The notes under the pieces: generated by a model
What the model saw: only the letters and a program-made list of their open reading frames with translations
The model's database searches: none
What the model was told of the DNA's origin: nothing
NCBI RefSeq assembly: GCF_000189275.1
Contig: NZ_AEVT01000098.1
Location: 1 to 64,000, forward strand
Source of the DNA: Vibrio sinaloensis DSM 21326
GTDB taxonomy: Bacteria > Pseudomonadota > Gammaproteobacteria > Enterobacterales > Vibrionaceae
Length of the DNA stretch: 64,000 nt
Direction of reading: 5' to 3'
Program-made: the position numbers and the translations under genes
Part shown: positions 8,901 through 18,264 of the stretch, piece by piece
Layout: every line of letters starts with the position of its first letter
Position numbering within the stretch: position 1 is the first letter of the stretch

Positions 8901-9119
8901 TTACTTTCCAGCCTTGATCATCTCGATTATCTTATGCGCCTTTTCAAAGTGATCGAGCTGGTGGGTTTGAATCCACCAAGTCGCGGCTTCCATGAGCAAT
9001 TCTGGATTGTCGTTTTTGTTGGCAAAGAAGGCATAAAAGGACACGCCGACATTATCGCCTTTTTGGGCAATCTTTTTATCGCAAACCGCGACAACTTTTT
9101 CTCTAAGTGATTCTCTCAT
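8901..9119 (-). CDS. DUF6500-like small protein
   Basis: A 72-residue protein with no signal peptide, predicted mainly helical, with the aromatic run GVSFYAFFANKNDNPELLMEA and WWIQTHQLDHFEKA. I recognise it as resembling the DUF6500 family of unknown function. The ATG at 9119 is chosen because AAAGGA lies about nine bases upstream; a longer version would start at a TTG at 9137 inside that ribosome site. It lies between two RND operons and is transcribed alone. Confidence 0.7.
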   Translation of the reverse strand: MRESLREKVVAVCDKKIAQKGDNVGVSFYAFFANKNDNPELLMEAATWWIQTHQLDHFEKAHKIIEMIKAGK

Positions 9120-9202
9120 CTCTATGATTCCTTTCAAATAATTGCCCGAGGTTAATCGCTTATAGATTGGAATGCAATGGAATGGTGGAACGGATTTGTA
9201 AG

Positions 9203-9228
9203 AGAAAAAAGCGGCGATAACGCCGCTT
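9203..9228 (-). terminator. Terminator of the TetR-adaptor-RND operon
   Basis: Read on the minus strand: AAGCGGCG, TTAT loop, CGCCGCTT, then a run of T. It lies seven bases beyond the RND stop codon. Confidence 0.9.
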
Positions 9229-9234
9229 AGGTGG

Positions 9235-12200
9235 TCAGATTTCTTGATGTTTATTTACCAAACCAAAGTCAGCGAGAATGGCGTATGCAGCCGGAATCAT
9301 GAACAGAACCAATAAGGTTGAAGCAAAGATACCGAACACGATTGATATCACTAACGGCTGAATCACCTGCGCTTGCAAACTTGACTCAGTAAGTAAAGGC
9401 AGTAGACCCGCTGCGGTGGTCATTGAGGTGAGGAAAACTGCTCGAAAACGCTCTCTGCTGGCTTTAACTACCGAGTCGTGAACACTGTCACCTTCATCGA
9501 CATGATGACGAATGTACTGGACGAGCAGAATCGAGTCGTTAACCACAATCCCTGCTAATGACACGAAGCCCATCATACTCGGCATACTGAGAGAGTGACC
9601 AAGAAGAATATGTCCCCAAACCACACCGATAAATGCCAGTGGAATTGCAAGCATAACGACGAAGGGTTCTAAATAACTGCGGAACTGATAACTTAGAATG
9701 ACGAAGACGCCGAACAATCCAAGTGCAAAACCTTTGCCCATTGAGGATGCCGTTTCGGCAGTATCTTTCGCTTCACCTTCGAAATCAAAGCGTAGGCCAG
9801 GGTACTTAGCAAGCAGTTTAGGGGCCTCATCTTTTTGGAATTGGTTAATAATAGCCGTAGAGTTGGCTTTGGTATTGTCTGTATCACCAAATACGCTGAT
9901 TGTTCGCAAGCCGTCGATACGTTGGATGCGGACATAATTACGTTGGAAGTCCAATGTCGCCACCGTCGCCAATGGAATCTGGCTGCCGTCTGGCATGATG
10001 ATTGGGAAGTTCGCCAATTGCTGCAGATCGCCAGCTTGTGTTTTGTCGAGTCTCACTTCGATAGAGATATTCTCAACGCCAACTTGGATCTCATCGGCGG
10101 TTTGCCCGAAAAATGCTGCTCGGAGCTGATTGGCAATTAACTGACCATTCACACCATAAGTTTCAGCACCAGGGCGAAGCTTGACTAAGATCTCTTCTTT
10201 ACCCATTCGCATATCATCAAGTACGCCATGGACGCCATCAAACTCGTTTAAGTATTGTTGTATTTCGATTGACGCCGCTTTTAACGCATCCAAATCATCA
10301 TGTTTTGCGCGTATTTCAATCGCTCGACCGCCTGGGCCGACGGTGGGTTGCTTGAACACCAGTGAGATTGGGTCTGCGAGCGTACCCACGTCATCTCGCC
10401 ACGCTGCAATGAACTCATCGATTAAAGTGTTACGACTCTCGGCCCCTAACAGATCTAAGCGTACAGTCGCAATGTGAGGTCCAGACTCGTTCGCATCGGC
10501 GTTAGCGTTGAACTGACTGGTAATATGTTCAACCAAGGTTTGCCCGTTTTCCTTCTCGTCACTCCATTTTTTACTGAGTTTTTCAGCGGACGCAACGATG
10601 CGATCGACAACCGCTTCAGTTTGCGACAACGAGGAACCGGGAGGAAGGATAATGCGAGCTTCGGCGATATCACCATCGAGCTCAGGGAATGGCTGAAACT
10701 TGAGTAAACCTCCAGCCAGTGTTGCGGCGGAAATGAGTAGCAGGGTGATAACCGCGCCAATAAAGCCATAACGATATTGAACGACCTTATCGACCGCTTT
10801 TACCAAGGTGGTGTTACGGAAGTTTTCGAAGCTATCGAGCAGTTTCTTTTTAAACTTAGCGGGTGCTTTCTCTTGTTTTTCTTTGTGTAGCGAGTGAGAA
10901 AGGTGGTTTGGCAAAATCAAGAAAGCTTCCACCAAACTGAGTGACAGCACTAAGATGAGGACTTGAGGCACGGCTTTTAATACTGCCCCCATTTCCCCTT
11001 CAAGGAACAGTAATCCACCGAAAATACACACAGTGGTCAGGAAAGATGAAAATACGCCGGGAAGGACTTTCTTAACCCCTTTTACCACGGCATCATCGAT
11101 CTCATCACCTCGGTCTAGGTGAGAGGCGATCGATTCTGCAATAACAATCGCGTCATCCATCATGATACCGATTGCCATCAATAGACCTACCAGCGACATT
11201 AGATTGATTGACAAACCTAATTGTGCCATCAGAAAGAGGCCTCCAAGGAAGGCGACTGGTAGCCCTGCAGCGACCCAGAATGAGTAGCGTAAGCTAAAGA
11301 ATAACCACATGGTCGCAAAAACCAAGATGATACCTTGCCAACCATTGCTCACCATCATGGTTAAGCGATCCCAAAGTACAGATGAAGTATCGTTAGTGAG
11401 CTCCAACTTAACGCCATCTGGTGCGACAGCCTGTTGCTCTGCTACAAACTGAACAACACGTTCTTTAATGCGCAGTGCATCATCTTCTTTGTTTTTACTG
11501 ACCTTAAGTAGCGCGGAAGGATGACCATCAAAAAGAACTTTCTGCTCGTCTAGTTCAAAGCGATCAGTGATGGTTGCGATGTCTTTCAGGCGGATCAATG
11601 ACCCATTGGGTCCAGAGCCGACGACTATTGATTCAAGCTCTTGCGGATTGATTCGGCGTTCATCAAAGCGAATAAGAAAGTGTTTTTCTGGGGTTTCGAT
11701 GTTACCGCTTGGCAGTTTGACATTTTGTCGACCGATTTGGTCAGCAATATCTCCGACACTTAATCCTAATTGACGGATTGCTTGGTTATCGAGTTCAACT
11801 CGGTACTGGTGGTCTGAAAATCCGGCGACATCCACCAAAGAAACGTCGTAGTCAAGTTTTAACGTCCTCTTAAGCTGTTCGGCGTAAGCTTTGAGCTCTG
11901 GCCATGTAGTATCGGCTGTGACCGCAATATCGACAACGGGTTCGTTCCAATCCAGCTCTTGAACGACGGGAGATTCAATCTCTTTCGGAAAGTCGTTGAT
12001 CGCGTTAATTTGAGTCTGTACGTCAACCAACATACGTCCGATATCGGCTTTCTCGTTGAGCTTAAGGATCAGGCGAGCAGAGCCTTCAACCGCCTCGCAC
12101 TGAGTTTCTTCAATATTTGCTAACCCATCTACCGCATCTTCCATCCGAACACACAGGCTCTCTTCAACCTCTAACGGAGACGCACCTGGGTAGATAACTC

Positions 12201-12336
12201 CTGCTGTAATGTAAGGAGGTGCAAATTCGGGGAACGTTTCCCGTTTAATCTGTGGGAGAGACGTGATACCGAGCAACAATAGCGTCAACATCAGCAAGTT
12301 TGCTGCAGTTGGGTGTTTGGCGAAGAATCGAATCAT
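9235..12336 (-). CDS. RND efflux pump (HAE1/MdtB-like)
   Basis: A full-length 1,033-residue inner-membrane RND transporter. It starts with MIRFFAKHPTAANLLM (TM1), then the porter domain, TM2-6 with the proton-relay pair in GIMMDDAIVIAE, TM7, the second porter/docking loop, and TM8-12 with GIVVNDSILL. Acidic and hydrophobic patterns match the proton-driven drug-export class rather than metal (CusA) pumps. Its ATG overlaps the adaptor stop (ATGA), so translation is coupled. It is unrelated in close detail to the split pump upstream; the two are not a recent duplication. No outer-membrane channel gene is present. Substrate unknown. Confidence 0.93.
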   Translation of the reverse strand: MIRFFAKHPTAANLLMLTLLLLGITSLPQIKRETFPEFAPPYITAGVIYPGASPLEVEESLCVRMEDAVDGLANIEETQCEAVEGSARLILKLNEKADIGRMLVDVQTQINAINDFPKEIESPVVQELDWNEPVVDIAVTADTTWPELKAYAEQLKRTLKLDYDVSLVDVAGFSDHQYRVELDNQAIRQLGLSVGDIADQIGRQNVKLPSGNIETPEKHFLIRFDERRINPQELESIVVGSGPNGSLIRLKDIATITDRFELDEQKVLFDGHPSALLKVSKNKEDDALRIKERVVQFVAEQQAVAPDGVKLELTNDTSSVLWDRLTMMVSNGWQGIILVFATMWLFFSLRYSFWVAAGLPVAFLGGLFLMAQLGLSINLMSLVGLLMAIGIMMDDAIVIAESIASHLDRGDEIDDAVVKGVKKVLPGVFSSFLTTVCIFGGLLFLEGEMGAVLKAVPQVLILVLSLSLVEAFLILPNHLSHSLHKEKQEKAPAKFKKKLLDSFENFRNTTLVKAVDKVVQYRYGFIGAVITLLLISAATLAGGLLKFQPFPELDGDIAEARIILPPGSSLSQTEAVVDRIVASAEKLSKKWSDEKENGQTLVEHITSQFNANADANESGPHIATVRLDLLGAESRNTLIDEFIAAWRDDVGTLADPISLVFKQPTVGPGGRAIEIRAKHDDLDALKAASIEIQQYLNEFDGVHGVLDDMRMGKEEILVKLRPGAETYGVNGQLIANQLRAAFFGQTADEIQVGVENISIEVRLDKTQAGDLQQLANFPIIMPDGSQIPLATVATLDFQRNYVRIQRIDGLRTISVFGDTDNTKANSTAIINQFQKDEAPKLLAKYPGLRFDFEGEAKDTAETASSMGKGFALGLFGVFVILSYQFRSYLEPFVVMLAIPLAFIGVVWGHILLGHSLSMPSMMGFVSLAGIVVNDSILLVQYIRHHVDEGDSVHDSVVKASRERFRAVFLTSMTTAAGLLPLLTESSLQAQVIQPLVISIVFGIFASTLLVLFMIPAAYAILADFGLVNKHQEI

Positions 12337-13643
12337 TGATTAGACTCCTCTTGATTCACTTCCTTGAGCGCCATTCCTTGAATTGCGGGCAGAAGATCGT
12401 TAAGAATCAGCTTTTCTCCATGTTCTAGCTCACCATCAATAATGACTTGATTGTCGCGGCGGTATAGAACTTGAATTTGACGAATATCGAGTTGGTTGTT
12501 GGTGTCCATTAAATAGACTTTATCGCCATGGAGTGCACGTTCAGGGATTACCCAGCTTGGGTTTTCCTGTCCTTCAATCATCGCCTTAACGAACATGCCA
12601 TTTACTAGAGGCGGTGCTGAGGTTGGGGCCAATTGGCGGTAATCTTGCTGTATTTCCAAGATTACCCCTGCGGTAGCTTGATTAGGGTCTACGGTTTCGC
12701 TGACACGTGCTACTTTTGCCGGCCAAGTTGCAGAAACATTGCCACTACTCAGTTCAATGCTCGCCTGAATAAAGCTCATGTCAGGTTTTGGCATTCCTGA
12801 CTCATCTCTGGTAAATGCGCCAAGGCTAGAAGCGAGTGTACGCATGTCGTGGATAGACAATTGAGCTTCCACCTCCATAACATTAATACCATGCGCGGTG
12901 ACCATGGTTTGCTGTAGGTTCACTACTTGATCTTGTTCGACGTCGACTTCAGCAATGCGCAGATCGAAAGGTAAGGTAATAATGGTTTTCTCTAACGAAC
13001 GTTGAGCTTCCTCTACCTTGGATGCGTTCACCTTAACTAAGGCCTCGGCAACTCGCTTTTCATCAGGCATTAATCCAATTTGATTTTCGATATCGAGGAC
13101 CAATTTTTGTTGGGAGAGGGTATTTTGCTGCTGTTGATCGACGTCAGACTGAGACGTTAAGCCTTTCTTGCGCAGGTTTTGTTTTCGTTCCAGCTCTTTA
13201 TTGGCAATGACTAATCGATTTTTCTCAATTTTCAGAGTTTGACGTAAGTTTTGTTCTTCTTGGTTAAGCTTAGCCAAAGAGGTTTGCGAAGATTTTAAGT
13301 CGGCTTGAGCTTGAACCAGTTTTAGCTCGTAATCGAGTGGATCGATTCTCAGTATTTCACTGCCTGCAGGGAGAATTTCTCCTTTTTGTAGTAGAGGGTT
13401 TCGGTAAACGATTTTACCCGTGACTTCTGCGATTGCTTTCCATTCGACTTTAGGTTCGATTTTGCCAAACCCAACAGCCAGCGGGGCAATTGCTTTCAAC
13501 TCTAGGGGGCGAGTTTCAACGATACGTGCACGATCTCCTGCAGGTTTAACTGGGAGTTCAGGCTTCATTTTCACCGCAGTAACCAAAGTGATCACACCTA
13601 CGGCAAGAGCAGGGAAGAATAGGAGTTTCTTATTGATTTTCAT
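12333..13643 (-). CDS. RND efflux periplasmic adaptor
   Basis: A 436-residue HlyD-type adaptor. It has an N-terminal signal/anchor (about 6-25), a first lipoyl half, a long alpha-hairpin (about 95-205) rich in Gln, Glu and Lys, then the second lipoyl half, beta-barrel and membrane-proximal domain. The hairpin is longer than in the first adaptor of this window. The ATG at 13643 is chosen because AAGGTG lies seven bases upstream; an in-frame ATG at 13673 is also open. It overlaps the TetR gene by 14 bases and the pump gene by four, giving a tightly coupled three-gene operon. Confidence 0.9.
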   Translation of the reverse strand: MKINKKLLFFPALAVGVITLVTAVKMKPELPVKPAGDRARIVETRPLELKAIAPLAVGFGKIEPKVEWKAIAEVTGKIVYRNPLLQKGEILPAGSEILRIDPLDYELKLVQAQADLKSSQTSLAKLNQEEQNLRQTLKIEKNRLVIANKELERKQNLRKKGLTSQSDVDQQQQNTLSQQKLVLDIENQIGLMPDEKRVAEALVKVNASKVEEAQRSLEKTIITLPFDLRIAEVDVEQDQVVNLQQTMVTAHGINVMEVEAQLSIHDMRTLASSLGAFTRDESGMPKPDMSFIQASIELSSGNVSATWPAKVARVSETVDPNQATAGVILEIQQDYRQLAPTSAPPLVNGMFVKAMIEGQENPSWVIPERALHGDKVYLMDTNNQLDIRQIQVLYRRDNQVIIDGELEHGEKLILNDLLPAIQGMALKEVNQEESNQ

Positions 13644-14289
13644 CGACTTCACCTTGCGTGTTAAGGAATCCATGTTTCATCATTTCGATATTGTGTTCGA
13701 GAAGTTTGTCTAAGAATTCATGATTGAGCTCGATGCCATGAATGGACATCATGGCTGGAGGCGCAATAAATGGGAAAACCATCAAGCTAATGTAAGAGAC
13801 TTTACACAAGCGAGGGTCGGCGCCGGGTTTAAGGATTCCGCTGTCGGTCATTTTGTTGAACATCAGATCTTGCATTGGTTGGGTGAGATCGAAGAAGACC
13901 TTTTCCATCAACTTTCGCTGGGTATCTGAAGGGGACATGTTCATGACTTGCAGTATCAAGCGCGGGAACTGGGGGACTTTACTCATTTCGCGATAATAAG
14001 TGCGCATAATATCGAGAAAGTTGGCTTGTGAGCTGTCTGTTTGTAGCTTTAACATTTGCTCGCGCATGGGGGCCATCGTTTCACGAAGCATGGTTTCAAA
14101 TAACCCGTCTTTGCTACCGAAGTAGTAACGAATCATCGCCACATTAACTCCAGCGCGATTGGCAACCAGCCGAGTCGATACTTTGTCATATGGCATCACG
14201 GTAAACAGTTCTCTGGCTTGCGCTATCAAGCTGTCTCTCGCGTCTATTTGTTCACTTGGGCGACCCGCTTTGCGTGAGGTATCACTCAT
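13630..14289 (-). CDS. TetR/AcrR family regulator of the RND operon
   Basis: A 219-residue regulator. Residues about 15-65 form the TetR helix-turn-helix (ARELFTVMPYDKVSTRLVAN then AGVNVAMIRYYFGSKDGLF, with the canonical YYFGSK). The remainder is an all-helical ligand-binding/dimerisation domain. The ATG at 14289 has AGAGGG six bases upstream. It is the first gene of the TetR-adaptor-pump operon, so it probably represses its own transcription and that of the pump until a substrate binds. Palindromic sites lie directly upstream. The inducer is unknown. Confidence 0.9.
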   Translation of the reverse strand: MSDTSRKAGRPSEQIDARDSLIAQARELFTVMPYDKVSTRLVANRAGVNVAMIRYYFGSKDGLFETMLRETMAPMREQMLKLQTDSSQANFLDIMRTYYREMSKVPQFPRLILQVMNMSPSDTQRKLMEKVFFDLTQPMQDLMFNKMTDSGILKPGADPRLCKVSYISLMVFPFIAPPAMMSIHGIELNHEFLDKLLEHNIEMMKHGFLNTQGEVDENQ

Positions 14290-14310
14290 ACCGAACCCTC
14301 TAAAATTAAA

Positions 14311-14331
14311 CACTCGATTAATTATAGAGTG
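14311..14331. promoter_or_regulatory. Candidate TetR operator 1
   Basis: Inverted repeat CACTC/GAGTG with an ATTAAT core, immediately 5' of the regulator's ribosome site. It shares the TTAATTA core with the next two elements. Confidence 0.45.
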
Positions 14332-14349
14332 TTAAATAAAGGTGAACAG

Positions 14350-14388
14350 GTGATTAATTCATCACTATTTAAACAAGTGATTAATTAA
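14350..14388. promoter_or_regulatory. Candidate TetR operators 2 and 3
   Basis: GTGATTAATTCATCAC at 14350-14365 is a dyad with GTGAT/ATCAC arms. AGTGATTAATTAACT at 14376-14388 repeats GTGATTAATT in direct orientation 26 bases further on. Repeated GTGATTAATT upstream of a TetR gene is typical of an autoregulatory operator; this is inferred from position and symmetry only. Confidence 0.45.
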
Positions 14389-14428
14389 CTGCAAAAGTGA
14401 TAAGTCGATCGAGTAAAATGCTTCGGGC

Positions 14429-14463
14429 AGAAAAATGCCCGCACAGTGGGCAACCATGCGGGC
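14429..14463 (-). terminator. Terminator of the Cache-GGDEF-EAL gene
   Basis: On the minus strand GCCCGCA and TGCGGGC arms are followed by ATTTTT. It lies about 200 bases past the stop of the gene at 14659 and separates it from the TetR operon. The rest of 14464-14658 shows nothing recognisable. Confidence 0.65.
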
Positions 14464-14658
14464 TAAAAGGTCAACAATTTTCATTTGTTGTTTTGGAGAT
14501 TGTTGGTCCAATATCCATATCCAAACTGTTACAAAGATTCTACGGTCTTTAGAATTGCTTTATATCAGTGTAACCAATGCTGTTTAAAGTAACACTTTTG
14601 TCACGACTGGTTAAATAGTAAAACTGGAAATATAAATTTCATAAATGAAAAGTCCGGG

Positions 14659-17130
14659 CTACATAGAGCCGTATTTTTCGACTAATAGCTCCGCAGCGAT
14701 GGGTTTCTCGATAAGGTACCCCTGCAAAATATCGCAACCGTAATTGATCAGTACCTCTTTCTGAGCGAGTGTTTCGACCCCTTCCGCTACCACGCGCATA
14801 TTCGCAGATTGCGCAATCGCCATGATTGCTTTAACAAGTGAATCACTTTGCTCAGACGTTAACATTTTATCGATAAAGACTCGGTCAATTTTTAACTCAT
14901 CCAAGCTTAAGTTGCTCAAGTAGCTTAGCGACGAGTAGCCCGTACCAAAATCATCCAATGAGATTGTAAAGCCAAGCTCTTTCAATTGGGTGATGATCGG
15001 CGTCACTTTGGGCAGATCATTGATCAATACATTTTCAGTGATCTCTAGGGTTATGCGTTTGCTCGTAAGGTTATGTCTGGCTATCGCGGCGAGGAGCTGA
15101 GGAACAAACATTTCATTCGTCAGCTGCATGGGCGAAATGTTGATAGACAACATTAAGTCGCTGTCAGGGAAGTGTTGACTGATCTCTTCACATGAACGCT
15201 CTAGTACGAATTCGCCGAGTTGGTTGATTAAACCGATTTCTTCTGCCAAGGAAATAAACTCTAAAGGCGAGACGTGGCCTAACTGCGGGTTGTGCCAGCG
15301 TAGCAAGCTTTCGACCCCATACAGCTTGCCATTCTTCGCATCAATCTGAGGTTGATAAACGACAGAAAGTTCACCACGTTCGACGGCTCCGCGAAGTTCC
15401 CGTTCGAGTAGAAAGTCATACTGAACTTGCTGATTTATCTTACTATCAAAAAACAGCACATCGCCTTTTTGCCTTGCTTTTGACTTATAGAGCACAATGT
15501 CGGCTTTCGAAATTAAGTCTTCTGGCTCATGTCCGTCAGTTGGGAACATTGATACACCAATTGAACAACTGGCAAACAGTACTTTGTTGTCGATAACAAA
15601 ATGTTGCTTAAAGACGTTCTTAATCTGGTCGACTTTGCTCTCTGTTTCAGCAAGGTTGTTTAAACACGGGAAGCAGAAAATAAACTCGTCTCCGCCAAAG
15701 CGAGCGACAAATTCGTGGGGTTCAAGGAAGGCTTCGAACTTTTTACCTATTTCGCTCAGCAATCTATCACCTGCACTATGACCATACAGGTCGTTGACCT
15801 TTTTAAAGTCGTCTAAATCAACAAACATGACCGCGAGTTGCTGACAGTTATCACTTGAGGTCTTAACACCTTGAGCGATATGCTCGTGTAATAAGGAGCG
15901 GTTCGGCAACCCAGTGAGCTCATCGTGCAGAGCCATGTGCTCTAGTTTGTCCTTAGTTTGCTGTAACTGATTAAAATCGTTATTAATCTTACTTTGAAAT
16001 AGTTGAAACCTGCGCGCAATCATACGGCTCATTATGAGTGAGAATAGGGCGACGATGATGGTTGTGATTGAGCCGATGATAATCATCTGACTCAATGCCT
16101 GTTTCTGTTCTAACTCAACTTGCTCCTGCCTTTCCATTAAAAATTGCTGGCTGGTTTGGTCATAGGTGCCAGCGCCAATACTCCAACCCCAAGAAGGCTC
16201 TTTATACACGTAGCTGGTTTTTGTTTCGATGGTGACACCGGGTGGAGTAAAGATGGCAGGGTAAGTAATGAAGTCTTGATTGGTGTTTAGAATCTGCTTA
16301 ACGCCCTCAATGTGCTTTTGATCACCAAGTGATAAAGCATTTTGACCGATGAGAGATTCATCTATGTGGGATAGGATCTGACCATCATTATCGAGTACGA
16401 AGACATAGCCAAATTCTCCAAAGCGCAAGTTTTTGATCCACGCAAGCACGGTTTGCTTGATGTCGTTTTCAACGTCAACCACGTAATCGCCAGTGCCAAT
16501 GAACCAATCGTAAGGCTCAAAATATTTACCAAAACCGATTTTCTCGAACTCTTTGTTCTTGTTGTCTGGTTTCACAAACCACCAACGATAGAAGGCTTCG
16601 CCGTTGCGCTTAACTTGTTCACCCATTTCACGCACGATGTAACTACCACGCACGTCTTTAAAGTCCCACAACGAGGTTCCTTCAACTCGAGGAAGCAGTG
16701 GGTGCATAACGTTAAGACCTTCGGTTTTGTAGATAAAGAAATACCCACGGCCATTATTGAAGCGGATGTCTCTTAGCGCATCTGTGATCAGTTTAGTCAC
16801 TTGCGCTTCAGGGAGGTGCTGATTACTTTCATAAAGTCGAGTCGCGATATTATGTGCTTCGTAGATACGTTCTTTGATGGTGGTTTCTAGTTGATGCTCG
16901 GTTCGTTCGCGAGCGTATTTAACTTGCTGCGCAACGTACTCGACTTGTTTGGTCAGAATGGTGTTTTCTCGTTGATAATAATCTTCTTGGAAAGCTTCTA
17001 GCTTTTCTTCGGAACTTAGCAAGACGTCAGTGATGGCAAGTACGGCCCATAGGAGAGTAAAGGCACCAACTATGGTTGCGGGAGCATAGGTGATGAGGTT
17101 GAGCAGTTTTCTGTCTGTAATTTCAGCCAT
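14659..17130 (-). CDS. Cache-domain GGDEF-EAL c-di-GMP enzyme
   Basis: An 823-residue inner-membrane protein. TM1 (about 10-33), a long periplasmic region with two Cache-type units (GRGYFFIY...; FGEFGYVFVLDNDGQILSH), TM2 (about 347-367), a GGDEF domain and an EAL domain. GGDEF is intact near residue 479 but no RxxD I-site precedes it (EPHE instead). The EAL signature near residue 605 reads ESL; the catalytic Glu is kept. ENVL, DDFGTGYSS, KIDR and AEGVET are present, so phosphodiesterase activity is likely and cyclase activity possible. Cache domains suggest a small extracellular ligand. Which activity dominates cannot be read from sequence. Confidence 0.92.
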   Translation of the reverse strand: MAEITDRKLLNLITYAPATIVGAFTLLWAVLAITDVLLSSEEKLEAFQEDYYQRENTILTKQVEYVAQQVKYARERTEHQLETTIKERIYEAHNIATRLYESNQHLPEAQVTKLITDALRDIRFNNGRGYFFIYKTEGLNVMHPLLPRVEGTSLWDFKDVRGSYIVREMGEQVKRNGEAFYRWWFVKPDNKNKEFEKIGFGKYFEPYDWFIGTGDYVVDVENDIKQTVLAWIKNLRFGEFGYVFVLDNDGQILSHIDESLIGQNALSLGDQKHIEGVKQILNTNQDFITYPAIFTPPGVTIETKTSYVYKEPSWGWSIGAGTYDQTSQQFLMERQEQVELEQKQALSQMIIIGSITTIIVALFSLIMSRMIARRFQLFQSKINNDFNQLQQTKDKLEHMALHDELTGLPNRSLLHEHIAQGVKTSSDNCQQLAVMFVDLDDFKKVNDLYGHSAGDRLLSEIGKKFEAFLEPHEFVARFGGDEFIFCFPCLNNLAETESKVDQIKNVFKQHFVIDNKVLFASCSIGVSMFPTDGHEPEDLISKADIVLYKSKARQKGDVLFFDSKINQQVQYDFLLERELRGAVERGELSVVYQPQIDAKNGKLYGVESLLRWHNPQLGHVSPLEFISLAEEIGLINQLGEFVLERSCEEISQHFPDSDLMLSINISPMQLTNEMFVPQLLAAIARHNLTSKRITLEITENVLINDLPKVTPIITQLKELGFTISLDDFGTGYSSLSYLSNLSLDELKIDRVFIDKMLTSEQSDSLVKAIMAIAQSANMRVVAEGVETLAQKEVLINYGCDILQGYLIEKPIAAELLVEKYGSM

Positions 17131-17318
17131 AAATTCTCGCGCAAGTCCTATTTAAACAACAACTTAATACTAGCAAAAGTATTACAAAACGTTACAGAGT
17201 TTGCTGAACTTGTGATGGATGTAGTGATAAGTGTAATGGTAATAAAAGCAAGGATAACCGACACGTATGAAATTATCGTTCATACTTTAGTTGATTTTTC
17301 TCTCAAGAGGCTGGGGCA

Positions 17319-18245
17319 TTGTTGCGTTGGATTAATTGGCTAGTAGTATTTTGCCCAACATTAATATGGTTGGCCTTTGCGCTTCGTGATGTGAGCTGGT
17401 GGACGGAAAATATCGTCGCCTTTCCAAGCCTTTTCCTCGTTTCATATCTCGTATTCGCATTGGTGTTTAGCCTATTTCGCCAGTGGGCTCACGCTATCTC
17501 TTGCTTGATGTTCTCTGTGGTGTTTTGGCTGTTAACACCCGTTTCGCAGCAAAAACTGACGAGCGAGTGCGCGAATCCTATTCGGGTCGGTCAGTTCAAT
17601 ACTTTTTACGGAAACAGCGACATTAATCAAGTGCTGAATTTTCTTCTCAGCCAAGAGCTAGATTTGGTTGTACTGCAGGAAGTGGCACCAGAAGTTGGTG
17701 AGAGACTGAAAACACTAAGCGATGTTTACCCGTTTCAGTATGGAGGTCAGACCGGTGTTGGTTACCCATCCAGCCAAATGATATTGAGTCAAACTGAATT
17801 GACGAATATGTCCGTTTTTATGACACCAGATCAACAGGCGGTTATCAAAGGAAATTGGCGACCCAGTAAGCACCAGGCGTTTACCTTGATCACTGCTCAT
17901 CCACCTTCACCGAGAAGTAAAGAGCTTTGGTATAGGCGTAATGCATTGATTCGCACCATTGCTTCATTAACGGTTGAGTATCCAAATGACGAAACGTTGA
18001 TCGTCGGTGATTTTAATCTGTCATCCGTCAGTCTTCGTTATTCGAAATTGTTTCCTGAGTTCCAGTCTGCTCCGGTCGCGAGTTGGCCGAAATGGTCAGT
18101 TGACGTTAAAACACCGGCATGGACGATGATCTCCATTGACCACTTATGGTTGAAGTCAACGGAGAGAAAAATCTGTCAGAGACAAAGTCTAGATACACCT
18201 AACGGCTCTGATCATAAGTTTGTTTTAACTCAAATCGGCTATTAA
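17319..18245 (+). CDS. Membrane-anchored endonuclease/exonuclease/phosphatase-fold protein
   Basis: A 308-residue protein. Three hydrophobic helices (about 4-22, 30-52, 56-78) precede an EEP domain with its catalytic signatures: the Asn of VGQFNTFYGN, the Glu of VVLQEV, Asp-Asn of VGDFNLSS and the terminal GSDHKFV. Members cleave phosphodiester bonds in nucleic acids, phospholipids or inositol phosphates; with three TM helices a membrane-surface substrate is plausible. The start codon is TTG, with AGAGG upstream. It is monocistronic, between the minus-strand GGDEF-EAL gene and a convergent lipoprotein gene. Substrate unknown. Confidence 0.83.
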   Translation: MLRWINWLVVFCPTLIWLAFALRDVSWWTENIVAFPSLFLVSYLVFALVFSLFRQWAHAISCLMFSVVFWLLTPVSQQKLTSECANPIRVGQFNTFYGNSDINQVLNFLLSQELDLVVLQEVAPEVGERLKTLSDVYPFQYGGQTGVGYPSSQMILSQTELTNMSVFMTPDQQAVIKGNWRPSKHQAFTLITAHPPSPRSKELWYRRNALIRTIASLTVEYPNDETLIVGDFNLSSVSLRYSKLFPEFQSAPVASWPKWSVDVKTPAWTMISIDHLWLKSTERKICQRQSLDTPNGSDHKFVLTQIGY

Positions 18246-18264
18246 CACTGATTTTACTGACCCC

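Noticed and set aside
9693..10769. Several ORFs of 77-104 codons on both strands
   Set aside because: All lie inside the RND pump gene and show no independent start signals.
14350..14365. CRP site
   Set aside because: The GTGA and TCAC half-sites are eight bases apart instead of six; a TetR operator fits better.
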